Source: CAIQQQ01 sp037445025
GTDB lineage: Bacteria; Pseudomonadota; Alphaproteobacteria; Acetobacterales; Acetobacteraceae
DNA length: 64,000 bases
Assembly: GCA_037445025.1 (NCBI GenBank)
Contig: JBBILI010000013.1
Location: forward strand, 1-64,000
Reading direction: 5' to 3'
Shown here: positions 24,278-31,961 of the stretch, piece after piece
Layout of the letters: the number at the start of each line of letters is the position of its first letter
Numbering within the stretch: the stretch's first letter is position 1
Position numbers and translations under genes: made by a program
The notes under the pieces: model-generated
What the model was told of the DNA's origin: nothing
Seen by the model: only the letters and a program-made list of their open reading frames with translations
The model's database searches: none

Positions 24278-25141
24278 ATGCAAATTCAATTTTTTTCTAT
24301 TTTCTTAGGATCCATCGCGTGTTGTGGTTGGGCAATAGGAATTTTTTTGTCTTATAGACAGGGGAATCAACGTATTGACCCAACAAAATATGAAATTGCT
24401 TCAGTAGAAATAGAACAGAAGATAAGATTTTGTAAGTCCCAAAATGATACGACTGGAATCGAAAAGGTTTACAGGGACGCTATCAAGCGATTTCCAAACG
24501 CACACAAGCTTTATTTGAAATTTGATGAATTTTTAGTCGAACAGGGAGATCGAACAGCGTCTGTTGAATTGCTGTCTAATCTACAGAGAAAATTTCGGTT
24601 TAACTCTGCGACCGAAGGATCAACAATTACCTTGACGAACATTCGGCTGATACAGTCCCTGATTGAAATTGGAAGATATGATGACGCGAAAATAAAGGCT
24701 GAGAAGTGCCTTCGAAATGCCGACTGCCATCCAATTATTGGGCAACTTTATGCTCGCATCTTCGAGAGAACACAAAATCCCGCTCGACAACTGGAAGTCC
24801 TTGAACAAAACGCATTACGTTTTCAATCGGATTATCAGACACATTTAGTGCTAGCTTCAGTCTATGATAGTCTCAATCTATTTTCTGAATCAGATTCATT
24901 ACTAGAAAACTGCGTGAATATGTTTCCCGATACACTGGAGGTCTATCTTCGATACTCGCGCCACGCACATGAGGCCAAACTTTGGGAGCTAGCGTCCCAA
25001 AGATGGAAGCTAACACTTGAGCGCTTCGTCCTGAACAAAGAAGCATATGAAAAAGCAATCGAATCGCTATTGTTTCTTGGCAAAGAAGAAGAAGCTATGA
25101 TCATTATTGCAAAGCAGCGACAAAATATATCAAATATTTAG
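24278..25141 (+). CDS. Membrane-anchored TPR-like protein
   Basis: 287 residues. Residues 5-27 (FFSIFLGSIACCGWAIGIFLSYR) form one transmembrane helix. The remainder is all-helical with repeated 34-residue-type units, for example YRDAIKRFPNAHKLYLKFDEFLVEQGD, KCLRNADCHPIIGQLYARIFERTQNP, LLENCVNMFPDTLEVYLRYSRHAHEAKLW. TPR proteins act as scaffolds; in surface-glycan loci they often assist assembly or export. No enzyme motif is visible. It is the last gene of the AT-rich island, 70 nt after the previous gene. The ribosome binding site is weak. Confidence 0.6.
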   Translation: MQIQFFSIFLGSIACCGWAIGIFLSYRQGNQRIDPTKYEIASVEIEQKIRFCKSQNDTTGIEKVYRDAIKRFPNAHKLYLKFDEFLVEQGDRTASVELLSNLQRKFRFNSATEGSTITLTNIRLIQSLIEIGRYDDAKIKAEKCLRNADCHPIIGQLYARIFERTQNPARQLEVLEQNALRFQSDYQTHLVLASVYDSLNLFSESDSLLENCVNMFPDTLEVYLRYSRHAHEAKLWELASQRWKLTLERFVLNKEAYEKAIESLLFLGKEEEAMIIIAKQRQNISNI

Positions 25142-25351
25142 ATTCCCAAATTTCCGCCGACTAAACTTAACCATCTGTAAAAATGCGTTATAGCGAGAGC
25201 AATCCCAGCAACACACCGGATACATTCCCGATGACGCCCTATTTGAACAAATATTTCGATGCGCTTTAACAGCGTTGCATGCGCACCGCGGCTTAAATAC
25301 GCCGTCCACTAAATTGATTACACAAACCTAGCAACACAAAACACTTAAAGA

Positions 25352-25428
<77 letters not shown>

Positions 25429-25463
25429 ACTGAATCTCTTATACCCCACTCACCCCCCGCCTG

Positions 25464-26468
25464 TCACCCCTGCTCCGCCAACCAAACCCGGCCCGCCGCC
25501 TCCGCCGCAATCGGCCGCTCCCCCCGCACCACCCACCCCACCACATCCGCAATCACCGCTGCCCGCCCCAGATCGCTCGGCAACAGATGATACCCCCCGG
25601 GATAGAACGCCCGCACCGCCCCCGCCGGCAGCGCCCGCCACATCGCAACCATCGCCGCCTGCGGCACCAGCTCGTCATGCCCACCATACTGAAACAGCCC
25701 CGGCGCCGTGAACGCGTCAGCGCACGCCAGCGCCGCATCCATCAGATCCACCAGCCCCCGCAACGTGTCGAACCGCGTCTCATGCAGCGTCAACGGATCG
25801 TGTGACAGCCGAGCCATCGCAGCCGGATTGTCCGAAGGATGCACCACAACCGGCCCCCGCCCCACCTCCAGCCCCGGCAGCAGCGACGAGGCCAGCCACA
25901 GCCCCGCCTGCATCGCCCAGTTCATCCGCGCGCGTCCCCACACCGCCGGCGCAGACAGAACATAGCCGTCCACCTCAGGCCGCCGCGTGGTGGCCAGCAC
26001 CATCGCAATCGCCCCACCCATGCTCTCACCCATCACAAACAGCGGCACATGCCGTGCAAGGTCGAGACGAAGCAGCTGCACCATCATGTCGGCATCCGCC
26101 ACCAGCGCATCCGTGCCGGGCCACAGGCCGCGACCGGGAGCGGCGCCGAAACCGCGCTGCTCCGGAGCCACGATCAGCAGCCCAGCCTGCGCATAATCCG
26201 GGGCACAGAAGGTCCAGGCATTGCGGCTGTCGTTGAAGCCATGCAGCGCCAGAACCACGGACTGCACCGCGCCGGTCGGCCGCCACACCCGATACGGCAG
26301 GCGGGCGCCATCCGGCATCACGAACGCATCCGCCTGCTCTGCGGCCGGTGCAATGGCGGGGCCAGGGCGGGCGTTGCGCGTGACGCATCCGGCCAGGGCG
26401 AGACTCCCCAGCAGGCTGGCGCGGCGGGTCAGGGGCGAGGTAGAACGCATGACAACCATGGCTATCAT
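25464..26468 (-). CDS. Alpha/beta-hydrolase lipoprotein (monoacylglycerol-lipase-like)
   Basis: About 334 residues. A lipobox LALAGC follows a basic n-region (RSTSPLTRRASLLGS), so the protein is probably an outer- or inner-membrane lipoprotein. The Hydrolase_4 fold shows the oxyanion stretch LALHGFNDS, the nucleophile elbow GESMGG, and a C-terminal histidine in GGYHLLPSD. The Asp is likely in FQYGGHDELVPQ. It should cleave small esters or monoglycerides. ATG 26468 has GGGGAG 10 nt upstream; ATG 26450, nearer the lipobox, is an alternative start. It is divergent from the zinc-finger gene. Confidence 0.85.
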   Translation of the reverse strand: MIAMVVMRSTSPLTRRASLLGSLALAGCVTRNARPGPAIAPAAEQADAFVMPDGARLPYRVWRPTGAVQSVVLALHGFNDSRNAWTFCAPDYAQAGLLIVAPEQRGFGAAPGRGLWPGTDALVADADMMVQLLRLDLARHVPLFVMGESMGGAIAMVLATTRRPEVDGYVLSAPAVWGRARMNWAMQAGLWLASSLLPGLEVGRGPVVVHPSDNPAAMARLSHDPLTLHETRFDTLRGLVDLMDAALACADAFTAPGLFQYGGHDELVPQAAMVAMWRALPAGAVRAFYPGGYHLLPSDLGRAAVIADVVGWVVRGERPIAAEAAGRVWLAEQG

Positions 26469-26534
26469 GCGAAAGCCACTCCCCAATAGCCCACCCCTGC
26501 ACCCCAGGGCTGGGTTTGCCGTGAAGGAACCTCC

Positions 26535-26726
26535 ATGTCCGCAGGTATCGCCCCCCAGGCCGAGATCATCCCTGTCGACGATCGCACCGTCGCCTGCGAT
26601 GGCGGCGACGGCGCGCTCGGGCACCCGCGCGTGTTCCTGAAGATCCTGGAACGCGAAGTGGTGTGCCCCTACTGCTCGCGCACCTATGTGCTCAACGAAG
26701 GCGCCGGCCACGGGCACGGGCACTGA
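26535..26726 (+). CDS. CHCC-type zinc-finger domain protein
   Basis: 63 residues. The pattern VACDGG...GHPRVFLKI...VVCPYCSRTYVL provides the Cys-His-Cys-Cys ligands of the zf-CHCC family, related to the mitochondrial complex I subunit NDUFS6 and widespread as a short free-standing protein in alphaproteobacteria. The tail GHGHGH is histidine-rich. Its function in bacteria is not settled. It ends one base before the polA start (TGA-C-ATG), so the two are probably co-transcribed and coupled. Confidence 0.88.
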   Translation: MSAGIAPQAEIIPVDDRTVACDGGDGALGHPRVFLKILEREVVCPYCSRTYVLNEGAGHGHGH

Positions 26727-26727
26727 C

Positions 26728-29493
26728 ATGGCCAGTCCGCGCCTGATCCTCATCGACGGATCAGGCTTCATCTTCCGCGCCTTCCACGCCCTGCCGCCGA
26801 TGACCCGGCCGGACGGCACTCTCGTGAACGCCGTGTTCGGCTTCACCAACATGCTGGCCCGCCTGCTGAAAGATCACGCCGGCACCCATTTCGCCGTCAT
26901 CTTCGATGCCGGGCGCTTCACCTTCCGCAACCGTCTCTACGACAAATACAAGGCCCAGCGCCCCGAACCCCCGCCGGAGCTGATCCCCCAATTCGCCCTG
27001 GTGCGCGAGGCGACGCAGGCCTTCGGCGTCCCCGCCATCGAACTGGCGGACTGGGAGGCCGACGACCTCATCGCCTCCTACGCCCGCGCCGCAACCGAAG
27101 CCGGCGGCAGCGCCACCATCATCTCCTCCGACAAGGACCTGATGCAGCTGATCCGCCCCGGCGTGGACATGATGGACCCCATCAAACAGAAGCCGATCGG
27201 CGAAGCCGAAGTCATCGAAAAATTCGGCGTCCCCCCCGGCAAGCTCATCGAAGTCCAGGCCCTGATGGGCGACAGCGTCGACAACGTGCCGGGCGTCCCC
27301 GGCATCGGCCCCAAAACCGCCGCCCAGCTCATCCAGGAATACGGCGACCTCGAAACGGTCCTCGCCCAGGCCCCCTCGATGAAGCCCTCCAAACGCCGCG
27401 ACTCGCTCATCGAACACGCCGAGGCCGCCCGCATCTCCCGCCAGCTGGTCATCCTGCGCGAAGATGTGCCGCTGCCGATGGCACTCGACCAACTCGTCAA
27501 CGCCGAGCCAGACCGCGCCGTGCTGGTCGCCTGGCTGCACGCGCAAGGGTTTCGCAGCACCATCCAACGCCTCGGCCTGGAAGATTCCGCCCCCACGCCG
27601 CCTGCGCCACGCGTCGAAGCCGTCGGCCTGCAGGGCCAGCTGTTCGCCGCGCCAGCGCCCCAGCCCACCCCATCGGCCGACGGCAAGGGCTTCGGCCCAT
27701 ATGAATGCGTCACCACCGAAGCAGCCCTCGCCCTCTGGATCGCCGAAGCACAGGCCGCCGGAATCCTGGGCCTCGACACCGAGACCGACGGGCTGGACGC
27801 GTTGCGCGCCAACCTGGTGGGCATCTCGCTGGCCACGGCACCGGGGCGGGCCTGCTATATCCCGCTGCGCCACGAGAATGTCGGCGAACAGCTCCCGGTG
27901 GAAGCCGCCATCGCAGCCCTCGCCCCCCTGCTCACCGACTCCTCGGTGCTCAAAATCCTGCAGAACGCCAAGTTCGACCTGCTGGTCCTCGCCCGCGCCG
28001 GTATCCCCACGATCACGCCCATCGACGACACGATGCTGATCTCCTACAGCATGGACGCCGGCGCCCACGGCCACGGCATGGACGAGCTTTCCGCCCTCCA
28101 CCTCGGCCACACCCCGGTCAGCTTCGACAGCGTCACCGGCACCGGCAAGGGCCGCATCCCGTTCAGCCACGTCCCGCTCGACCGCGCCACCGCCTACGCC
28201 GCCGAAGACGCCGACGTCACGCTCCGCCTCTGGCAGGCCCTGAAACCCCGCCTCCGCCCGGCCAAATCCCTCGCCCTCTACGAGCAGATCGAACGCCGCC
28301 TCGTCCCCGTGCTGCTGGCCATGGAGCAGGCCGGCGTGAAAGTCGACAAAGCCGATCTGCAGGCCATGTCGCTCGACTTCGCCGCCCGCATGGCGGTAAT
28401 GGAAACCGACATCCACCGCATGGCCGGCGAAACCTTCAACGTCGCCTCCGCCAAGCAGCTCGGCGAGATCCTGTTCGACCGGATGAGCCTGCCCGGCGGC
28501 AAACGCATGAAAACCGGCGCCTGGGGCACCGACGCCTCCGTCCTCCAGGCCCTCGCCGACCAAGGCCACGACCTCCCCGCCCGCGTCCTCGAATGGCGCC
28601 AGCTCGCCAAACTCAAATCCACCTACGCCGACGCCCTGGTCGAGGACATCAACCCCGAGACCGGCCGCGTCCACACCAGCTTCGCCATGGCCATCGCCTC
28701 CACCGGCCGCCTCTCCTCCACCGACCCCAACCTGCAGAACATCCCCATCCGCACCGAAGAAGGCAGCCGCATCCGCCGCACCTTCATCGCCGAACCCGGC
28801 CACGTCCTGGTCAGCGCCGACTATTCACAGATCGAGCTCCGTCTGCTCGCCCACGCCGCCGACATCCCGGCCCTCAAAGCAAGCTTCGCCGCGGGCGAGG
28901 ACATCCACGCCCGCACCGCCAGCGAGGTCTTCGGCGTGCCGATGGAAGGCATGGATTCCATGACCCGCCGCCGCGCCAAGGCCATCAATTTCGGCATCAT
29001 CTACGGCATCTCCGCCTTCGGCCTCGCCCGCCAGCTGCAGATCGAACCCGGCGAGGCCCGCCGCTACATCGAGGCCTATTTCCTGCGCTACCCGGAAATC
29101 CGCACCTACATGGACCGCACGGTCGCCGAAGCCAAAGCCTGCGGCTTCGTGCTCACCCCGTTCGGCCGCCGCTGCTGGATCGCCGGCATCGCCGACAAGA
29201 ACCCGGCCCGCCGCGGCTACGCCGAACGCCAGGCCATCAACGCACCGCTGCAAGGCGGCGCGGCCGATGTGATCAAGCGTGCCATGGTGAAGCTGCCGGC
29301 GGCAATGCGCGCGGCCGGACTGACCGGCCGCATGCTGCTGCAGGTGCACGATGAATTGCTGTTCGAAGTCCCGCAGAGCGAGGCGGCGGCGACCGCCCAG
29401 CTGGCGCGCGCGGTGATGGAGGGCGCGGCGAGCCTGTCGGTGCCGCTGGTGGTGGAGACCGGAAGCGGGCATAGCTGGGCGGAGGCGCATTGA
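26728..29493 (+). CDS. polA: DNA polymerase I
   Basis: 921 residues with all three domains. The 5'-3' exonuclease (residues about 1-300) has LILIDGSGFIFRAFHALPP, the acidic DWEADD and the H3TH region VDNVPGVPGIGPKTAA. The 3'-5' exonuclease keeps its acidic residues (LGLDTETDGLD), so proofreading is probably active. The polymerase shows motif A VSADYSQIELRLLAH, the O-helix RRAKAINFGIIYGIS and motif C LLQVHDELLFE. It fills gaps and removes RNA primers in replication and repair. The start at ATG 26728 is chosen because an in-frame upstream ATG (26686) lies inside the zinc-finger gene. Confidence 0.97.
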   Translation: MASPRLILIDGSGFIFRAFHALPPMTRPDGTLVNAVFGFTNMLARLLKDHAGTHFAVIFDAGRFTFRNRLYDKYKAQRPEPPPELIPQFALVREATQAFGVPAIELADWEADDLIASYARAATEAGGSATIISSDKDLMQLIRPGVDMMDPIKQKPIGEAEVIEKFGVPPGKLIEVQALMGDSVDNVPGVPGIGPKTAAQLIQEYGDLETVLAQAPSMKPSKRRDSLIEHAEAARISRQLVILREDVPLPMALDQLVNAEPDRAVLVAWLHAQGFRSTIQRLGLEDSAPTPPAPRVEAVGLQGQLFAAPAPQPTPSADGKGFGPYECVTTEAALALWIAEAQAAGILGLDTETDGLDALRANLVGISLATAPGRACYIPLRHENVGEQLPVEAAIAALAPLLTDSSVLKILQNAKFDLLVLARAGIPTITPIDDTMLISYSMDAGAHGHGMDELSALHLGHTPVSFDSVTGTGKGRIPFSHVPLDRATAYAAEDADVTLRLWQALKPRLRPAKSLALYEQIERRLVPVLLAMEQAGVKVDKADLQAMSLDFAARMAVMETDIHRMAGETFNVASAKQLGEILFDRMSLPGGKRMKTGAWGTDASVLQALADQGHDLPARVLEWRQLAKLKSTYADALVEDINPETGRVHTSFAMAIASTGRLSSTDPNLQNIPIRTEEGSRIRRTFIAEPGHVLVSADYSQIELRLLAHAADIPALKASFAAGEDIHARTASEVFGVPMEGMDSMTRRRAKAINFGIIYGISAFGLARQLQIEPGEARRYIEAYFLRYPEIRTYMDRTVAEAKACGFVLTPFGRRCWIAGIADKNPARRGYAERQAINAPLQGGAADVIKRAMVKLPAAMRAAGLTGRMLLQVHDELLFEVPQSEAAATAQLARAVMEGAASLSVPLVVETGSGHSWAEAH

Positions 29494-29500
29494 GCCCGAA

Positions 29501-29637
29501 GAAAGCAAGCGCTTCTTTTCTGAAGAAAAGAAGCAAAAGACTTTCAGACGTTTTGAGCGCATCTCTCCAGATAGACCAACACCCAGCGATAAAAAGTTTT
29601 TTGGTTCTTTCTTTCAAAAAAGAACTGCTTGCTTCCC
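29501..29637. repeat. Inverted pair of hairpin-family elements
   Basis: Element A, 29501-29546, reads GAAAGCAAGCGCTTCTTTTC at its start (core GCTTCTTTTC/GAAAAGAAGC, loop TGAA) and ends AAAAGACTTTC. Element B, 29591-29637, is the reverse-oriented GGTTCTTT-type and ends GCTTGCTTCCC. A 44-nt spacer separates them. The pair lies between the convergent polA and EamA genes, 8 nt after the polA stop and 3 nt before the EamA stop. Confidence 0.9.
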
Positions 29638-29640
29638 TTC

Positions 29641-30537
29641 CTACCGTAAAAACCGCATCCCCACCGCCACCGCCGCCACCCCGAGCAGCAAGGCCGGCGT
29701 CGCCGTCTCCCCCAGCACCGCAGCCCCCGCCGCGATACCGAACAGCGGCGCCAAAAAGGTAAACCCAGACACCGCGGCCGCCTGATACCGCGTCACCAGC
29801 CAGAACCAGGCGAGATAGCTGGCAAACGTCACGATCACCGACTGGTAGGCGAAGCACAGCCACGCCAGCGGAGTGATCTGCAGCGGATGCGCGAAATCGC
29901 CCACCAGCCAGGCGGCGGCGAGCACAACCGGCGCGGACGCGCCGATCTGAAACAGCAGCAGCTGGGCGGCGGGCACGGTGCGAAGCCCCTTGTTGGCCTT
30001 CACCATCACCGTCACCACCCCCCACAGCAGGCCCGAACCGCAGCACATCGCATCACCCAGCAACGAACCGCCGCCGCCGCGCAGCCCGTCGGCGAAGGCA
30101 AACAACAGGCCGGCGAAGGCAATCACCAGTCCCAGCGCCTGGCGCGGCCGCAGGCGCTCGGCGGGCAGGAACAGATGCGCGCCCAGAGCGGTAAAGAACG
30201 GCGCGGTGTAGAGAAACAGCACGCCGCGCGAGGCCGTGGTCAGCGCCAGACCGGGGAACAACAGCAGGAATTCGGCGGCGAAGATCACGCCGATCAACAG
30301 GCCAGGCCGCAGAATGCCAGGAGCGCACATGCCGCGCAGGCTGGCAGCACCGTTTCGCGCCACGATCCAGCCGATCAGCAGAACCGCAGCGGCCGCCGAG
30401 CGGGCACCCGCAAGCAGCACCGGCGGAAAGCCGCCGGCGACACCGAGCTTGACGGTCACCTGCTGAAACCCCCAAAGCGCGCAGAGCAGCACCAGCAACG
30501 CGATCGGCGCTGCGGTCAGACGGTCGGTGCGGGTCAT
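29641..30537 (-). CDS. EamA/DMT-family transporter
   Basis: 298 residues with about ten hydrophobic helices in two EamA repeats (first from LLVLLCALWGFQQVTVKLGVAGGFPP; second from DAMCCGSGLLWGVVTVMVKANK). This is the drug/metabolite exporter fold; typical substrates are amino acids or other metabolites, not predictable here. The ATG at 30537 is the natural start; extending the frame upstream only reads the hairpin element at 30546-30590. It lies 3' of bpt on the same strand but is separated from it by a hairpin pair. Confidence 0.9.
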   Translation of the reverse strand: MTRTDRLTAAPIALLVLLCALWGFQQVTVKLGVAGGFPPVLLAGARSAAAAVLLIGWIVARNGAASLRGMCAPGILRPGLLIGVIFAAEFLLLFPGLALTTASRGVLFLYTAPFFTALGAHLFLPAERLRPRQALGLVIAFAGLLFAFADGLRGGGGSLLGDAMCCGSGLLWGVVTVMVKANKGLRTVPAAQLLLFQIGASAPVVLAAAWLVGDFAHPLQITPLAWLCFAYQSVIVTFASYLAWFWLVTRYQAAAVSGFTFLAPLFGIAAGAAVLGETATPALLLGVAAVAVGMRFLR

Positions 30538-30545
30538 TGCGTAGA

Positions 30546-30679
30546 GGAAGCAAGAGGTTCTTTTTTGAAAAAAAGAACCACAAAACTTTTGTTCACAGGA
30601 GCGTTCCTGGCCGGAAAGGTTGGGGCAAGCGTTCAAAAGTCTTTTGCTTCTTTTCTTCAGAAAAGAAGGCCTTGCTTCC
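30546..30679. repeat. Inverted pair of hairpin-family elements
   Basis: Element A, 30546-30590, starts GGAAGCAAGAGGTTC and has core GGTTCTTTTTT/AAAAAAAGAACC. Element B, 30632-30679, reversed, has core CTTCTTTTC/GAAAAGAAG and ends CCTTGCTTCC. The spacer is about 41 nt. Both flanking genes run on the minus strand, so the pair is not explained as two convergent gene terminators. Confidence 0.9.
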
Positions 30680-30690
30680 TGAGACTTGGT

Positions 30691-31458
30691 TCAGCGGTGC
30701 GTCAGCAACGTCTCGTCCTGCGCACGATCCGCCTCGCCTGCTCCGAGGCCGACCCATCGCCCGCCGACCAGCACCTCGCTCGGCCGGAACCTGGCCTTGT
30801 AGGCCATCTTGCGGCTCTCCTGCACCCAATAGCCGAGATACACATGCGGCAGCCCCAGCAGCCGCGCCCGCTCGATCAGCCAGAGTATGGTGAACGTCCC
30901 GAGCGAACGCTTCTCCAACTCGGGCAGAAAGAAGGAATAGACGGCGGAAAGACCATCCCCCAGCCGGTCGGTCAGACACACGCCAACCAAGGTCTCGTCA
31001 GGATCGCGGAATTCCAGCAGAAAGGTCTCGATCGGCGTGTCCTCGACCATGGCCCGGTAGTCGTAGAAGCTCATCGTCGCCATGTCGCCGTCGCCGTGGC
31101 GGGCCTGCTGGTAGCGCTGGAACAGCTGATACTGCTCGGCCGTCGCACGGGCCGGCACGTCCGTTCCCTCCACGCCGGGATTGGCCTTCCACACCTTGCG
31201 CAGCCCCCGATCGGCCGCGAAATGCTCCACCGGAATGCGGATCGGCACACAGGCATTGCAGCCGGGGCACACCGGGGCATAGGCGATGTTGTGGCTGCGG
31301 CGAAAGCCGGCGCGCGAGAGACGATCGTGCAGCGGCTCGGCGTCCGGGCCGGTGATCTCGGTGACCACCTTGCGCTCCGTCCGCCCCGGCAGATACGGGC
31401 AGGGCAGCGGGGCGGTGGTGTAGAAGAACTGCGGTCGACGGGGCGGCTTGTAGCTCAT
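30691..31458 (-). CDS. bpt: Aspartate/glutamate leucyl (arginyl-type) transferase
   Basis: A 255-residue protein of the ATE/Bpt family, which attaches Leu (bacteria) or Arg (eukaryotes) from tRNA to N-terminal Asp/Glu, marking proteins for ClpAPS. The N-terminal ATE block shows PCPYLPGRTERKVVTEI and the cysteine cluster VCPGCNACVPIRIP. The C-terminal acyltransferase-like block has VYSFFLPELEKRSLGTFTILWLIERAR and VYLGYWVQESRKMAYKARFRP. ATG 31458 overlaps the RDD gene stop by 4 nt. It is the last gene of the acylase-RDD-bpt unit. Confidence 0.94.
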   Translation of the reverse strand: MSYKPPRRPQFFYTTAPLPCPYLPGRTERKVVTEITGPDAEPLHDRLSRAGFRRSHNIAYAPVCPGCNACVPIRIPVEHFAADRGLRKVWKANPGVEGTDVPARATAEQYQLFQRYQQARHGDGDMATMSFYDYRAMVEDTPIETFLLEFRDPDETLVGVCLTDRLGDGLSAVYSFFLPELEKRSLGTFTILWLIERARLLGLPHVYLGYWVQESRKMAYKARFRPSEVLVGGRWVGLGAGEADRAQDETLLTHR

Positions 31459-31961
31459 CCCTGCATCGTCCAGCGTGGCGGCAGGCCCGTCAACGGCGCA
31501 TCGAGCGCCCGGGCGCGGATCACCACCAGGCCCGACAGCAGGTCATGCAGCAGCCGGCGCCGCGTGGTGATCAGCCCAAGCAGCATCAGCAGCCACAGCG
31601 CCGGCAAGGTCACGACATAGACCACCACACAGACCAACGCCTGCGCCACGCTCGGCGGCGCCAGGGTGGCGTTGTCGACCACCGCTAGCCCCAGCATGGC
31701 CTGCCCCGGCGTCGCCTGCATCGGGCTGATCAACGACAGGAAATAATACGCCGCCGGGGCGAACGGCAGGGTGGCGAACAGCGACCAGCCGAACCCGAGC
31801 GTGATCAGCCCCAGCGCCAGCACCCCCGCATACAGGGCCCCGCACAGCACCGACAGCACCGCGAGGTCGACAAACCAGGCCACCAAACGTCGCGTCAGAA
31901 CACCACGCGTCAGCAGATCGTCCTGCAGCAGGGCCAAGCCGGGGGGGGCGCTCGGGATCAT
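31455..31961 (-). CDS. RDD-family membrane protein
   Basis: 168 residues, three or four hydrophobic helices. The RDD signature appears as RLVAWFVDLAVLSVLCGALYAG, followed by the loop QATPGQAMLGLAVVD and the helix QALVCVVVYVVTLPALWLLMLL, ending RRRLLHDLLSGLVVIRAR. The family's role is unclear, with some members linked to ion transport. It overlaps the acylase stop and the bpt start by 4 nt each, so all three are coupled. Confidence 0.88.
   Translation of the reverse strand: MIPSAPPGLALLQDDLLTRGVLTRRLVAWFVDLAVLSVLCGALYAGVLALGLITLGFGWSLFATLPFAPAAYYFLSLISPMQATPGQAMLGLAVVDNATLAPPSVAQALVCVVVYVVTLPALWLLMLLGLITTRRRLLHDLLSGLVVIRARALDAPLTGLPPRWTMQG

Noticed and set aside
26761..28803. 680-codon minus-strand open frame opposite polA
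   Set aside because: Low-complexity Gly/Val/Asp-rich translation antisense to all three DNA polymerase I domains.
29501..29637. Explaining the hairpin pairs simply as intrinsic terminators
   Set aside because: There is no U-tract directly after the stems; stems are AT-rich; pairs also occur between co-directional genes and inside an operon. A role at 3' ends remains possible but the simple reading does not fit.
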